Positions 26,858 to 36,314 of a stretch of 64,000 nucleotides of DNA are shown here, piece after piece. The first letter of the stretch is position 1, and each line of letters starts with the position of its first letter. The stretch is taken from contig NC_014551.1 of NCBI RefSeq assembly GCF_000196735.1, forward strand, positions 1,979,001 to 2,043,000, read 5' to 3'. The position numbers and the translations under genes were made by a program. Source of the stretch: Bacillus amyloliquefaciens DSM 7 = ATCC 23350 (lineage in GTDB: Bacteria; Bacillota; Bacilli; Bacillales; Bacillaceae). The notes under the pieces are model-generated. The model had not been told where the DNA came from and searched no databases. It saw only the letters and a list, made by a program, of their open reading frames with translations.

Positions 26858-27504
26858 GGAGGAGTTATTGTTCGATTTTACAAACGAACCGGTTACAATT
26901 ATTCATAAAATATAAGTTGGGGCTGACACTGAAAAAACAGTCTTAAAAAGAGGTGATAAGAGCCGGAATGGAAGCCGGTTACCGACTCTTCTTCACTTAG
27001 TGCACGCCCTTGATGCTGCTTATTTTTTAGGTCTATTGGCATAATTGTGTCAGAAATTACATATTTTATGTTTATTGTAAACATTCATTTGTATATCTGT
27101 GAAGGATTGTAAACTGATGCGCTTTGATGCGCAAGGAATGGATCTGGATGAGGAAAATCTGTAAAGATAAAACGCGATGCAGAATATATGGATGACCTGC
27201 CCGGATACCGATTGCCGCAGTAAATCGGCCCATCACACAGCTGAATACGAGCTGCTTCATCATAAGAGGAATTTATCGGTAGAAGCAAAATGTTTTTGGT
27301 TGAGTCTTGCTGGAGGCTCATATGGAATCATGACGCGGAACTTATCAATCTATTGAATTCCGGCTATTTCTTCTGCTTATCGTTATTTCGTAAATTCCTT
27401 GTGAAAACCGTCATATGTTGTCATCTTGTTTCTCACGAAACCGCTTTATCATAAATTCCGTTTTTTCATCGCGTCGGTATTCGTCTCTTCAGCCAAACTG
27501 AAAA
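26858..27504. other. Gene-poor intergenic region upstream of the itu operon
   Basis: About 650 nt with no convincing gene. Minus-strand frames of 61-78 codons at 26899-27084, 27072-27263 and 27085-27321 overlap one another, lack ribosome binding sites and resemble nothing I know. The itu-proximal end is A/T-rich and could hold upstream activator sites. An imperfect inverted repeat near 26947-26994 (arms AAGAGCCGG / CCGACTCTT) has no U-tract. With the remnant at 27505-27627 the stretch looks like decayed coding DNA plus the itu control region. Confidence 0.4.
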
Positions 27505-27627
27505 TCAGGTCACGGGAGCGGGGTTGAACAGACATAAATCATTGTGAAGCCCCCAATGATCCGCCCATGTTTGTTTGCGGCCGCTGGCGATATCAAGCAC
27601 CATTCGGAAGATTTCAATATGTTTATT
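27505..27627 (-). pseudogene. 3' remnant of a decayed gene, possibly a UxaA/GarD-type dehydratase
   Basis: A minus-strand frame of 40 codons ends in TGA at 27505 and is cut off upstream by an in-frame stop at 27628-27630. It has no start site or ribosome binding site. Its translation (containing [17 protein letters not shown], then [10 protein letters not shown] at the end) looks like a real protein C-terminus, and it resembles my recollection of altronate/galactarate dehydratase tails. The family call is tentative. It lies between the scoAB-yxjF terminator and the itu promoter region, as expected for a leftover of a deletion. Confidence 0.35.
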
Positions 27628-27636
27628 TTAAGGCAC

Positions 27637-27668
27637 AAAAAAACAGCCGTTCAGTGCGGCTGTTTTTT
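27637..27668 (-). terminator. Intrinsic terminator of scoA-scoB-yxjF
   Basis: Inverted repeat AACAGCC / GGCTGTT around a 9-nt loop, with A/T runs on both sides. On the minus strand it lies 8 nt past the yxjF stop and is followed by seven T residues. Confidence 0.85.
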
Positions 27669-27676
27669 CAAACGAA

Positions 27677-28462
27677 CTATTGAGCGGTATATCCTCCGTC
27701 CATGACGACGGCCTGACCGTTGACGCCTTTTGCTTTGTCGCTGGCCAAAAACACGGCGTAATCAGCGATTTCCTTCACTGAGAGCAGCCGTTTTTGGGGA
27801 ACGAGCGGAAAGATGACGTCCTCCAGAACACGTTCATACGGCACATTTCTTGTGTCAGAAATGTCCTTCAGCTGATTGTGGACGAGCTGTGTGTCAACAT
27901 ACCCAGGACAGAGGGCATTGACGGTGATGCCGTCAGCCGCGCCTTCAAGTGCGCCGACTTTCGTTAAGCCGATGACGCCATGCTTGGCGCTGTTATATGC
28001 GGCTTTTCCGTAAAAACCGATGAGCCCGTTGACAGACGCCATATTTATGATTCGTCCGAATTGCTGTTTTTTCATGACGGGAAATGCATGTTTCATGGCG
28101 ATAAATGGCGCGGTCAGCATGACACGGATGAGCCGTTCAAATTGTTCCGCGGGAAATGCCTCAATGGGGGCGATATGCTGAATGCCCGCGTTATTCACGA
28201 GAATATCGAGTCGCCCGAATTCTGTCACGGCTTTTTGAATCATATCAGCCGTTTGCTTTTCATCGGTTACATCACACGTGATGCTTTTGGCATGAGCGCC
28301 TTCTTCACTGAGTTTTGCTGCGGCTTCTTTTCCCGCCTGTTCATTGACATCCGCTATGATTACGGCGGCTCCTTCACGGGTGAATTCTTGAGCGATTTCA
28401 AATCCGATTCCTCTGGCTGCTCCTGTCACTACAGCCGCTTTGTCTTTCAGCAATGGGTCCAT
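27677..28462 (-). CDS. yxjF: 3-hydroxybutyrate dehydrogenase (SDR family), YxjF-like
   Basis: Classical short-chain dehydrogenase/reductase of 261 residues. It shows the Rossmann motif TGAARGIG (residues 13-20), NNAG (90-93), a catalytic Ser near 143 and YNSAK (Tyr156/Lys160). The expected reaction is NAD-linked interconversion of 3-hydroxybutyrate and acetoacetate in the cytoplasm. The functional call rests on resemblance to YxjF and on position: it is third in an operon with both subunits of the 3-oxoacid CoA-transferase, 12 nt after scoB. AAGGAGG lies 7 nt before the ATG. SDR substrate cannot be read from motifs alone, so another hydroxyacyl substrate is possible. Confidence 0.8.
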   Translation of the reverse strand: MDPLLKDKAAVVTGAARGIGFEIAQEFTREGAAVIIADVNEQAGKEAAAKLSEEGAHAKSITCDVTDEKQTADMIQKAVTEFGRLDILVNNAGIQHIAPIEAFPAEQFERLIRVMLTAPFIAMKHAFPVMKKQQFGRIINMASVNGLIGFYGKAAYNSAKHGVIGLTKVGALEGAADGITVNALCPGYVDTQLVHNQLKDISDTRNVPYERVLEDVIFPLVPQKRLLSVKEIADYAVFLASDKAKGVNGQAVVMDGGYTAQ

Positions 28463-28474
28463 GAAAATGCCTCC

Positions 28475-29131
28475 TTATTTCCGCCCGGACGTTAATGCTT
28501 CACTGACAGTGAAACGGCCTTCTGTTTTCTCAATGACTTCCTCTAATGACGCACCTTCCTGCAATTCTGTCAGCATCATGCGGCCTTGGTGAAATTCGAA
28601 CACCGCCAAATCTGTTATCAGCCGATGGACGACTTGTCTGCCGGTCAGAGGCAGAGTGCATTCCGATTTCACCTTAGATTCACCGAATTTATTTACGTGC
28701 TCCATAATGACAACGATCCGTTTTGCTCCGTGAACCAAGTCCATAGCCCCGCCCATTCCTTTGATCATTTTTCCGGGTATCATCCAGTTGGCCAAGTCCC
28801 CTTTTTCGGATACTTCCATGCCGCCGAGGATGGCGACATCTATATGGCCCCCGCGAATCATAGCAAACGATTCGGCACTGTCAAAATAAGAGGCTCCTTT
28901 AACTTCGGTGATGATTTCTTTGCCGGCGTTAATGAGATCCGGGTCCTCCGCTCCCGCAAGAGGATAAGGGCCGATTCCGAGCAAGCCGTTCTCCGACTGA
29001 AGCAGCACGTTATAATCTTCCGGTATTTCATTTGCGACAAGCGTCGGCATGCCGATTCCCAAATTCACATTCATTCCGTCCTTAATTTCTTTTACTGCCC
29101 GTGCGATCATTCGTTTTCTGCCATCTTTCAT
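28475..29131 (-). CDS. scoB: Succinyl-CoA:3-oxoacid CoA-transferase subunit B
   Basis: Beta subunit of the family I CoA-transferase that moves CoA from succinyl-CoA to acetoacetate. The 218-residue protein carries the SENG motif whose glutamate (Glu47) forms the enzyme-CoA thioester intermediate, preceded by LGIGMPT. I chose the ATG at 29131: AAGGAG sits 8 nt upstream, while the in-frame ATG at 29152 overlaps scoA and lacks a good site. The family length of about 216 residues supports this. scoA ends 17 nt upstream and yxjF follows after 12 nt. Confidence 0.9.
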   Translation of the reverse strand: MKDGRKRMIARAVKEIKDGMNVNLGIGMPTLVANEIPEDYNVLLQSENGLLGIGPYPLAGAEDPDLINAGKEIITEVKGASYFDSAESFAMIRGGHIDVAILGGMEVSEKGDLANWMIPGKMIKGMGGAMDLVHGAKRIVVIMEHVNKFGESKVKSECTLPLTGRQVVHRLITDLAVFEFHQGRMMLTELQEGASLEEVIEKTEGRFTVSEALTSGRK

Positions 29132-29148
29132 TTGATCAGCTCCTTTCT

Positions 29149-29850
29149 TCATGCTTCCCGGACGGTGCGGCGTTCGATCCTTTTTTCGAGATTCGTGCTT
29201 TTGAGCACATGCTGGACAAAAATACCCGGCGTATGAATGTGATCCGGGTCAAGCTCACCTGCCTCGACGATTTCCTCTGCCTCGGCAATGGTTACCCTGC
29301 CTGCCATAGCGGCGAGCGGATTAAAATTTCTTGCCGTTTTTCTGAAAATCAAATTGCCGAGCGGATCAGCTTTCCACGCTTTTACAATGCTGGCGTGTCC
29401 TTTAATGCCTCTTTCCAAAAGGCAGGTCCGTCCGTCAAATGTTTTCTGCTCTTTTCCTTCAGCGACTGAGGTCCCCGCGCCGGCCGGGGTATAAAACGCC
29501 GGGATACCCGCTCCTCCCGCGCGAATCCGTTCGGCGAGCGTACCTTGGGGAACCAGCTCAACTTCCAGATCTCCGTTTAAAAATTGCCGTTCAAAAGTTT
29601 TGTTTTCTCCGACATAGGAAGCGATCATCTTTTTAATCTGACGGTTCGCAAGCAAGAGGCCCAGCCCCCAGTCGTCAACGCCGCAGTTATTACTGACGAC
29701 AGTCAGGTTTTTTGTCCCCCGGTCTCTGATGGCGAGAATTAACTGCTCGGGGATGCCGCAAAGACCGAAGCCCCCTGCAATAAGAGTGTCACCGTCATTG
29801 ATCAGCTCCGCGGCTTCTTTAAATGAATCCATGATTTTCCCTTTTCCCAT
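29149..29850 (-). CDS. scoA: Succinyl-CoA:3-oxoacid CoA-transferase subunit A
   Basis: Alpha subunit of the acetoacetate CoA-transferase (233 residues), with the family's CoA-binding glycine-rich stretch GGFGLCGIPEQLI near residues 22-34 and RAGGAGIPAFYTPAG in the middle. The ATG at 29850 is preferred because AAAGGAG is 8 nt upstream; the in-frame GTG at 29856 would sit only 2 nt from it. First gene of scoA-scoB-yxjF. In B. subtilis 168 these genes are, to my knowledge, at the yxj locus, so their place beside bio and itu is a rearrangement relative to 168. Acetoacetate made by the nearby HMG-CoA lyase YngG would be a natural substrate. Confidence 0.9.
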   Translation of the reverse strand: MGKGKIMDSFKEAAELINDGDTLIAGGFGLCGIPEQLILAIRDRGTKNLTVVSNNCGVDDWGLGLLLANRQIKKMIASYVGENKTFERQFLNGDLEVELVPQGTLAERIRAGGAGIPAFYTPAGAGTSVAEGKEQKTFDGRTCLLERGIKGHASIVKAWKADPLGNLIFRKTARNFNPLAAMAGRVTIAEAEEIVEAGELDPDHIHTPGIFVQHVLKSTNLEKRIERRTVREA

Positions 29851-29993
29851 ATTCACTTCTCCTTTCAGTTATATCTTCATAAGGACTGTCAGGCGGCAGA
29901 TCTGTAAGCGGTTGCAGTTATATTGAAGGGTTTGAGTGCAGGTGTGTTGTGACATGTTTCCGGTACATGATAAGAGGAACTGTTTCATCTTAG

Positions 29994-30022
29994 AGAAGGG
30001 GCTTGATAAACCTGCCCCTTCT
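29994..30022 (-). terminator. Hairpin after bioI (possible weak terminator)
   Basis: Perfect 9-bp stem AGAAGGGGC / GCCCCTTCT around an 11-nt loop, starting 9 nt after the bioI stop. No T-tract follows on the minus strand, so termination may be incomplete. The remaining 29851-29993 has no gene and must carry the scoA promoter if it has its own. Confidence 0.45.
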
Positions 30023-30031
30023 GCAATGTCA

Positions 30032-31228
30032 TCAGCTGAGAACAACCGGAAGCGCTGAAAGCGACCTGAAACCGAAGAGTTTGCGGTATGTAACATCTGT
30101 TTTCACAAGGCGAATATCAGGGGCCCGCTCCAGCAGTGTGAGGATGGCCGTTTGGGCCTCAATCCGCGCTAATGAGGAGCCGATACAGACGTGGGCGCCT
30201 TTTCCGAATGCCAGATGCGGATTGGGATTTCTCGTAATGTCCAGCTGATGGGGACGATGAAATACCTCCGGGTCGCGGTTGGCTGCGCCTAACAGAATAT
30301 ATACCTGCTCTCCTTTTTTTATGAGGTGCTGATTGATGACGCAGTCTTCTGAAGCTGTACGAGCCGTCAGCTGCGCCGGGCTTTCAAAGCGTAGAAATTC
30401 CTCAGTTGCAGATGCAATCAGCTGCGGATTTTCCAGCAATTTGCTGAGCTCGGCCGGATGTTTCAATAATGAAAACACGCCATTGCAGATCAGATTCACC
30501 GTCGTTTCGTGTCCGGCGATAATGAGCAGGATGCAGGATGCGAGCACTTCTTCTTCTGTAAGCTGTTCTTCGCTGATAAGTGTGGTGATGACGTCTTTTT
30601 GGGGCTCTGTTTTCCGTTTTTGAATCAAATCTTTAAAATACGCCGTCAGCTTGCCGGCTGTACCGCCGGCTTTAAGCAGCGACTTTTTAGAGCGTGTCAG
30701 GTCAATGGCCTGAATGACGTCCGCGGTCCACTCCCTGAAGCTTGCTCTGTCTTCTTTCGGCACCCCGAGTATGTCCGCAATGACGAGACTCGCCACTGGG
30801 AAGGCGAAGTCTGATACAAGGTCTGCGGTTTTACTGTGATCTATTTGGTCTAACACATCATGAACCGTTGCTGTTATAAAGGGTTTCAGCCGCTCCGCTT
30901 TTTTCAGAGTGAATGCTTTGCCGATCAGCATGCGAAGCCGCTTATGGTCTGAGTGATTCGTAAACAGCAGCATATCCTTCTGCAAGTTTTTCAGGTGTTT
31001 ATATTTAGCTGACGCTTCAGGCATCGGAATGCGGTTTTTAAATCTGGTGTCTTTCAGGACGGCTTCCGCTTCTTGATATCCGGTGATGTAGCGCCCCGGG
31101 TATTTTAAAACGGTTCCTTGATACACGGGATCAACGGCCCGCAGTTTGTCATAAAACGGATAAGGGTTATTCCAAAAATCTGAATCCGCATGGAGGGACG
31201 GATGTGCAATCGATAGGCCCGCCGTCAT
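30032..31228 (-). CDS. bioI: Biotin biosynthesis cytochrome P450 BioI
   Basis: Cytochrome P450 (CYP107H family) that cleaves ACP-bound fatty acyl chains to pimeloyl-ACP, an entry route to biotin. The 398-residue protein shows the I-helix AGHETT motif, the K-helix EFLR with ExxR, and the haem loop FGKGAHVCIG with ligand Cys348. No signal peptide or membrane anchor; bacterial soluble type. It is the last gene of bioWAFDBI, separated from bioB by one nucleotide. In B. subtilis 168 ytbQ follows bioI; here a hairpin and scoA follow. Having both BioW and BioI gives two routes to the pimeloyl precursor, as in B. subtilis. Confidence 0.93.
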   Translation of the reverse strand: MTAGLSIAHPSLHADSDFWNNPYPFYDKLRAVDPVYQGTVLKYPGRYITGYQEAEAVLKDTRFKNRIPMPEASAKYKHLKNLQKDMLLFTNHSDHKRLRMLIGKAFTLKKAERLKPFITATVHDVLDQIDHSKTADLVSDFAFPVASLVIADILGVPKEDRASFREWTADVIQAIDLTRSKKSLLKAGGTAGKLTAYFKDLIQKRKTEPQKDVITTLISEEQLTEEEVLASCILLIIAGHETTVNLICNGVFSLLKHPAELSKLLENPQLIASATEEFLRFESPAQLTARTASEDCVINQHLIKKGEQVYILLGAANRDPEVFHRPHQLDITRNPNPHLAFGKGAHVCIGSSLARIEAQTAILTLLERAPDIRLVKTDVTYRKLFGFRSLSALPVVLS

Positions 31229-31229
31229 T

Positions 31230-32249
31230 TTATATCTCCGTATTGCAGGCGGATTGTAAGTCGGCTTTCATTTCTTCAACGGATTCGACTTCAAACCCTA
31301 AATCATGGAGCATTTTATGATCCTCTGTTTCGTGCTGCCCTGAGGTTGTTAAGTAATCGCCGACGAATATGGAATTTGCTGCGTACAAACCGAGCGGTTG
31401 CAGTGAACGAAGATTGACTTCCCGGCCTCCTGAGATGCGGATTTCTTTTGCCGGATTGATAAAACGGAACAAAGCGAGCACTTTCAGGCAATATACCGGG
31501 TTTAATTCGCTTACCCCCTCTAACGGGGTTCCGTCAATCGCATGCAGAAAATTAACAGGGATGCTGTCGGCGTCAAGCGCTTTTAAGCTGTTCGCCATAT
31601 CAACGACATCCTGTTTCGTCTCTTTCATGCCGACGATGACACCCGAACAAGGCGACATCCCCGATTGTTTGGCCGTTTCCACCGTATTAACCCTGTCGTC
31701 ATACGTGTGAGAGGTTGTAATGTTTGAGTGATTCCTTTGTGATGTATTGATGTTATGATTGTACCGGTCTACTCCTGCCTGTTTCAGCCGCTCTGCCTGT
31801 TCCGGCTTCAGCAGACCGAGGCATGCGCAAATTTTTAAACCGTACGTTTCTTTAATTTCTTTGACGGCATCAACCACTTGGTCTACTTCTCTGTTTGACG
31901 GGCCCCGTCCGCTGGCGACGATACAGTATGTTCCTATATTCAGGTCATGGGCGCGTTTTGCCCCCTTAAGCAATATATGCTTATCCACCATCCGATAAGA
32001 CTCAATCGGCGCTTTTGATATTGAAGATTGTGAACAGTACCCGCAATTTTCCGGACACAGCCCTGATTTAGCATTCATAATCATATTCAGCTTTACTTTT
32101 TTTCCGTAAAATCGTTTTCTGATATGGAAAGCGGCATGCATCAGCAATAAAAGATCATCATCAGGACAATTTAAAATGGCAAGCGCTTCCTGATTCGTTA
32201 CTTCCGCCCCGTCCAGCACTCTCTCTGCAAGATCCATCCATTGATTCAT
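31230..32249 (-). CDS. bioB: Biotin synthase BioB
   Basis: Radical SAM enzyme that inserts sulfur into dethiobiotin, the last step of biotin synthesis. The CxxxCxxC motif binding the 4Fe-4S/SAM cluster is at Cys65, Cys69 and Cys72 (CPENCGYC), and the family's YNHNINTS and GVIVGMKET segments follow. Length 339 residues is normal. It starts 2 nt after the bioD stop and ends 1 nt before bioI, so translation of bioD-bioB-bioI is probably coupled. Confidence 0.96.
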   Translation of the reverse strand: MNQWMDLAERVLDGAEVTNQEALAILNCPDDDLLLLMHAAFHIRKRFYGKKVKLNMIMNAKSGLCPENCGYCSQSSISKAPIESYRMVDKHILLKGAKRAHDLNIGTYCIVASGRGPSNREVDQVVDAVKEIKETYGLKICACLGLLKPEQAERLKQAGVDRYNHNINTSQRNHSNITTSHTYDDRVNTVETAKQSGMSPCSGVIVGMKETKQDVVDMANSLKALDADSIPVNFLHAIDGTPLEGVSELNPVYCLKVLALFRFINPAKEIRISGGREVNLRSLQPLGLYAANSIFVGDYLTTSGQHETEDHKMLHDLGFEVESVEEMKADLQSACNTEI

Positions 32250-32251
32250 GT

Positions 32252-32953
32252 TTATCTCCCCATTTGTGTCAGATTCATGAAAGTAGAAACATCTACATGT
32301 TTCTCAATCATGTGTTGAATGTTTTCCGCTGAAACGTGTTCCAGCTTCGGTGTGATTCCTAAAATCGGAACTCCGCACAGCGCTTCAATTATGTTCGGGT
32401 TTGTCTTTTCATCCAGCCCCGGCCGGCTTTTTACGCCGTTGATGATGATGCCGATAATGTCTATTCCCATGTTTTTCGCATATTCAACGGTTAAATATGT
32501 GTGGTTGATGGTTCCGAGATCAGGCCTGGCCACAATCACCGCCGGCAATTCCAGGGCTTTTATCAGATCACTGACTAAGTAATTTTCACCGAGCGGTACG
32601 GAAATGCCGCCTGCTCCTTCGACGATGAAACACTCATGACGATTTTTAATCTTTTTCCAGTGAACCGTGACCTCCTCCATACTTACGGATTTTCCCTCAA
32701 GCATGGCGGCCGTGTACGGTGCAAGCGGCTCTTTCCATTCAAATGGCGTAATTTCTTCATGAGACAGTGCGGTTTGTGACATATCTTTCAACAGAGAAGT
32801 GTCACTTTCCGGATGAGTCCGCGGCACTCCGCTTAAAAACGGCTTAAATACTCCGACATCCGCCTGTCTCTGCCTGAATGCCGCGGCAAGTCCGCAAGAG
32901 ACGATGGTTTTTCCGACGCCGGTATCTGTTCCTGTGACAAAAAAACTTCTCAT
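32252..32953 (-). CDS. bioD: Dethiobiotin synthetase BioD
   Basis: ATP-dependent carboxylase that closes the ureido ring of dethiobiotin from 7,8-diaminopelargonate and CO2. The N-terminal P-loop GTDTGVGKT occupies residues 8-16, and VEGAGGISVPL in the middle is the second family signature. It is 233 residues long. Its ATG overlaps the bioF stop by 4 nt, and bioB follows after 2 nt. Confidence 0.95.
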   Translation of the reverse strand: MRSFFVTGTDTGVGKTIVSCGLAAAFRQRQADVGVFKPFLSGVPRTHPESDTSLLKDMSQTALSHEEITPFEWKEPLAPYTAAMLEGKSVSMEEVTVHWKKIKNRHECFIVEGAGGISVPLGENYLVSDLIKALELPAVIVARPDLGTINHTYLTVEYAKNMGIDIIGIIINGVKSRPGLDEKTNPNIIEALCGVPILGITPKLEHVSAENIQHMIEKHVDVSTFMNLTQMGR

Positions 32954-34110
32954 TGGTTGATGTTCAGCTCTTTTCTAATGGAATCAAATGCTTCTGTCAG
33001 CTCATCTATGTCCTGTAAGCTGCGGTCCGCCGTGACGGTCAGCCTGATTCTGCTTTCACCATCCGGAACGGCTGGCGGGCGGATGGCAGGGGCGCAGATC
33101 CCCTTTTTCTCCAGTAACGCAGCGGCTGAGACCGTTGTTTTTGCATCACCGATGATGACGGGGAGAATCGGTGTATCTCCGCCTCTTACGGTAAATCCCA
33201 TGTCGGCGAGACGGGTTTTTATCGTTTTGATAGATGACAGCAGTACACGGCGTGTACCGTGCATGCCCTTTATGATGTCAAATGCCGTATGCGAAGCCGC
33301 ACAAATCGCCGGCGCGACGGCCGTCTGAAAAATAAACGTCCGCGCATGATTCAGCAAAAAATCAATGAAAATGTTTGATCCTGCGGCAAAACCGCCCTCC
33401 GTTCCGACAGCTTTACTTAATGTGCCGATGACAACATCAGGCCTAACACCAAAATATTCACTGGTTCCTCCGCCGTTTTCCCCGAGTACCCCGGTTGCAT
33501 GCGCGTCATCTACTATTACAAATGCCTGATACTTCTTTGCAAGCGCCATTATGCTGTCAAGCGGGGCAATGGTGCCGTCCATGCTGAATACGCCGTCCGT
33601 GACGATAAAGCGGCGGTTCCGAGACTGGACGGAGGCAAGTTTGTTCTCGAGATCTGCCATATCAATATGTCGGTACACAATGGTTTCCGCTTTTGATAAA
33701 CGGCAGCCGTCCACAATGCTCGCATGGTTCAATTGATCGCTTAAAATGACATCGCCTTTTTGCGGCAGTGAAGCAAGCACGCCGATATTTGCCAAGTAAC
33801 CGCTTGAAAACAATAAAGCAGCTTCCGTCTGTTTAAAGTCCGCGATTGTTTTTTCAAGTTTTTCGTGCCATAGCGTATTTCCGGTGGTTAACCGTGAGCC
33901 GCTGCTTCCTGCCCCGAATCGGCTCAGCGCCGTTTGCGCGGCTGTGATCAGCCGTTCGTCTTTTGACAGACCCAAATAGTCATTAGACGCCCAGATCTGC
34001 CGCTTTTGCCCCTTGGTTTTGAGAGCGGTTTCCTGTGTTCGCAGCGTCCGATACAGCCCGTCTGTTTTCACCGCATCGAGCCTTCCGAGGAGCCATCCGT
34101 CAAAATCCAC
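32950..34110 (-). CDS. bioF: 8-amino-7-oxononanoate synthase BioF
   Basis: PLP-dependent alpha-oxoamine synthase that condenses pimeloyl-CoA or pimeloyl-ACP with alanine. The cofactor lysine is Lys233 in [15 protein letters not shown] (201-207) holds the PLP-contacting Asp and His, and SNDYLGLS (42-49) is the family N-terminal signature. 386 residues, normal. The start lies inside the end of bioA (11-nt overlap) and the end overlaps bioD by 4 nt, consistent with coupled translation. Confidence 0.95.
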   Translation of the reverse strand: MDFDGWLLGRLDAVKTDGLYRTLRTQETALKTKGQKRQIWASNDYLGLSKDERLITAAQTALSRFGAGSSGSRLTTGNTLWHEKLEKTIADFKQTEAALLFSSGYLANIGVLASLPQKGDVILSDQLNHASIVDGCRLSKAETIVYRHIDMADLENKLASVQSRNRRFIVTDGVFSMDGTIAPLDSIMALAKKYQAFVIVDDAHATGVLGENGGGTSEYFGVRPDVVIGTLSKAVGTEGGFAAGSNIFIDFLLNHARTFIFQTAVAPAICAASHTAFDIIKGMHGTRRVLLSSIKTIKTRLADMGFTVRGGDTPILPVIIGDAKTTVSAAALLEKKGICAPAIRPPAVPDGESRIRLTVTADRSLQDIDELTEAFDSIRKELNINQ

Positions 34111-35446
34111 GGCCGGTCACCTCGGCTATCGCTTCTTTCATAATGGAGATCATGGCTTTTAACTGATCAGCTGTGCTGGCAAGCGGCGGAAGAAAGGCGA
34201 TTACGTCTCCGAGCGGTCTCGTCAGCATACCAAGCTCTCTCATTTTTAAAGATACCTCGTATCCTATCCTCTTTTCAGGCGGATAAGGCTGTTTCGTCTC
34301 CTTATCCTGCACAAGCTCTATGCCGCACATCAAACCGAGCTGACGGATATCGCCGACATGAGGAAGCTGCTTCAGATCATGAAGAAACATCGCTGCTGTT
34401 TTTGATTTTTCGGCGACCTGTTCAACGATGCGCTCTGATTCAAATAAACGCAGATTTTCAATTGCCGCGGCACAACCAAGCTGATTTCCTGTATAGGAGT
34501 GCCCGTGGAAAAATGTTTTCATTTTGTTATAGTCATCGTAGAAGGCTTCATAAATCGCTTCTGTGGCAAACGTCACGGCAATCGGCAAATAGCCTCCGGT
34601 AATTCCTTTCCCTGCCGCCATCAAATCAGGCTGGACATTTTCATGCTCACAGGCAAACATTTTTCCGGTACGGCCGAAACCCGTCGCCACTTCGTCAACG
34701 ATCATTAACACATCATATGCCGTACACAGCTTTCGTACGCCTGCCAGAAAGCCTTCAGGCATGACGATCATGCCGGATGCCCCCTGCACCATCGATTCAA
34801 TCGTAAGTGCCGCAATCTCTTCGTGATGCTCCGCAAGCAGCTGTTCGAGCGCGCTAAGACATTCATCCCGGCACTGAACGGGGTCGCCGTTTTCAGATCT
34901 GTATACATAAGGAATCGGGGCTTTGTAGCTTTCAAACATCAGCGGGCCGTACACATGATGGAAAAGTTCAATAGAGCCGACGCTGACGGCTCCGATCGTG
35001 TCGCCGTGATAGCCGTTCTGCATAGAAATGAATGTCTGCTTCTCAGGCCGCCCTATGTTTTTCCAGTATTGAAAGGCCATTTTCAGAGCGATTTCCATCG
35101 CTTCCGCTCCGCTGTCAGAGTAAAAAACGCGCGTCAGCTTTTCCGGTGTGATGCTCGTCAGCATCTCGGCAAGTTCTGTTGCGGGAACGTTCGTCATGCC
35201 CAGCAAAGTAGAATGAGCGATTTTTTCAAGCTGTTTTTGAATCGCCTCATCCATTTCCTTTTTGCGGTGGCCGTGTACATTGAGCCATACTGAAGAAAAG
35301 CCGTCATAATATTCTTTGCCGCTTGTATCTTTCAGCATAATTCCGTTTCCGCTTTCAATGATTAACGGATCTTCATCGTAATCTTTCATTTGTGTGAAGG
35401 GCAGCCAAAGATGCTTTTTGCTTTTTTCAATCATTGATTGTTTCAT
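34100..35446 (-). CDS. bioA: Diaminopelargonate aminotransferase BioA (BioK type)
   Basis: Class III PLP aminotransferase that converts 8-amino-7-oxononanoate to 7,8-diaminononanoate. The PLP lysine is Lys280 in [11 protein letters not shown] and the PLP-pyridine Asp is in DEVATG (251-256). 448 residues. In B. subtilis this enzyme uses lysine rather than SAM as amino donor; that is assumed here from orthology. The ATG overlaps the bioW stop as ATGA, and bioF begins within its last codons. Confidence 0.95.
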   Translation of the reverse strand: MKQSMIEKSKKHLWLPFTQMKDYDEDPLIIESGNGIMLKDTSGKEYYDGFSSVWLNVHGHRKKEMDEAIQKQLEKIAHSTLLGMTNVPATELAEMLTSITPEKLTRVFYSDSGAEAMEIALKMAFQYWKNIGRPEKQTFISMQNGYHGDTIGAVSVGSIELFHHVYGPLMFESYKAPIPYVYRSENGDPVQCRDECLSALEQLLAEHHEEIAALTIESMVQGASGMIVMPEGFLAGVRKLCTAYDVLMIVDEVATGFGRTGKMFACEHENVQPDLMAAGKGITGGYLPIAVTFATEAIYEAFYDDYNKMKTFFHGHSYTGNQLGCAAAIENLRLFESERIVEQVAEKSKTAAMFLHDLKQLPHVGDIRQLGLMCGIELVQDKETKQPYPPEKRIGYEVSLKMRELGMLTRPLGDVIAFLPPLASTADQLKAMISIMKEAIAEVTGRGF

Positions 35447-36213
35447 ATTTTCCCCTCCCTCTGAATGAATACAGGCTGCTTCTCTAAAAAATGTATACAG
35501 CTCTCTGTATCTATGGCTCCATCTGTAAAGAAAATCCGGCAGCCGCTTTCATCTCCGGCATTCTTCATCTTGGTAATCCGCTGATAGCCCAGCTTCTTTG
35601 CGGCAACGTAGCCTGTTATGTAATCAGGGTCATCCGACCAGCACAGTTCAGCTATGATGCCCGGATGCGCACAAACCTTTGCCGCGATGGCATGCGCTTC
35701 TTTTATTCTTGGATTTTCCGGCATTTTGTGCTCGAGAGTCCATTTTTGAAAATCGTGTGCCGGCCAATCCATGCGGGATACCCGTACACCTCTTTCCTTT
35801 CTGCCGTCAATGCGTTTTCCCGTCTGAATGTCGAACAGGACCGCTCCTCTTACTTCTGCATATTCCGCGATATTTTGATAGGCTTTCTCTATCATGTGCG
35901 GAGGAATCCCGGCTTTTTGCAGAAGCTTCCGGGCGACTGCTTGTCCTTTCTCTGCCGTATCTGTTTGATGTACGGCAACCGGTAACGGGCGGATCGTTTT
36001 GATCGGTTGATTGATGCTTTCAAGCTGTATCTGCATAAAATCAGGTGTCCCTCTTGAATGCGAGAAGCCTTTATGTAATAAGCCATTCACCGCTTCTTGT
36101 AATCCGCTGTAAGTGATGAGCCGTTCTCCGCCGGAAATGTGTTTTCCTCCCTGCTCATGAGGTGCGTCCCGGGAAGCTCTCATTCTGACGCTGTAATATA
36201 TCTCTTCCTCCAT
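35443..36213 (-). CDS. bioW: 6-carboxyhexanoate-CoA ligase BioW
   Basis: Activates pimelate to pimeloyl-CoA, first step of the operon's pathway. The 256-residue protein begins [14 protein letters not shown] and matches the compact BioW family, with RVSRMDW and [10 protein letters not shown] segments I associate with it. GGGGAG precedes the ATG. It is first in the operon, 66 nt downstream of the inferred transcription start, and overlaps bioA by 4 nt. Regulation by BirA is inferred from the two inverted repeats described upstream. Confidence 0.93.
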   Translation of the reverse strand: MEEEIYYSVRMRASRDAPHEQGGKHISGGERLITYSGLQEAVNGLLHKGFSHSRGTPDFMQIQLESINQPIKTIRPLPVAVHQTDTAEKGQAVARKLLQKAGIPPHMIEKAYQNIAEYAEVRGAVLFDIQTGKRIDGRKERGVRVSRMDWPAHDFQKWTLEHKMPENPRIKEAHAIAAKVCAHPGIIAELCWSDDPDYITGYVAAKKLGYQRITKMKNAGDESGCRIFFTDGAIDTESCIHFLEKQPVFIQREGKI

Positions 36214-36247
36214 TCTCTCCCCTGCTTTCTCTTACCTTGAAAATTAA

Positions 36248-36275
36248 TGTAAACCAAAATAAATATAGGTTAACA
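36248..36275 (-). promoter_or_regulatory. BirA-type operator 1 (leader of the bio operon)
   Basis: TGTAAAC at 36248-36254 and GTTAACA at 36269-36275 form an inverted repeat with a 14-nt A/T-rich spacer, close to the Bacillus bio operator pattern of TGTTAAC halves about 15 nt apart. It lies just downstream of the inferred bioW transcription start, where BirA-biotinyl-AMP could block the polymerase. Confidence 0.7.
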
Positions 36276-36285
36276 CTTATACAGA

Positions 36286-36314
36286 ATATTAGTGTCCCTC
36301 ACGAAATATGTCAA
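36286..36314 (-). promoter_or_regulatory. Sigma-A promoter of the bioWAFDBI operon
   Basis: On the minus strand TTGACA (36309-36314) and TAATAT (36286-36291) are separated by exactly 17 nt, giving a start near 36279 and a leader of about 66 nt to the bioW ATG. The -35 box is embedded in the second BirA-type repeat. Confidence 0.7.

Noticed and set aside
27072..27321. Small ORFs of 63 and 78 codons upstream of the itu operon
   Set aside because: They overlap in different frames, have no ribosome sites and no recognisable sequence.
29132..29152. scoB start at 29152
   Set aside because: It overlaps the scoA end; AAGGAG lies between this codon and the ATG at 29131, which gives the family length.
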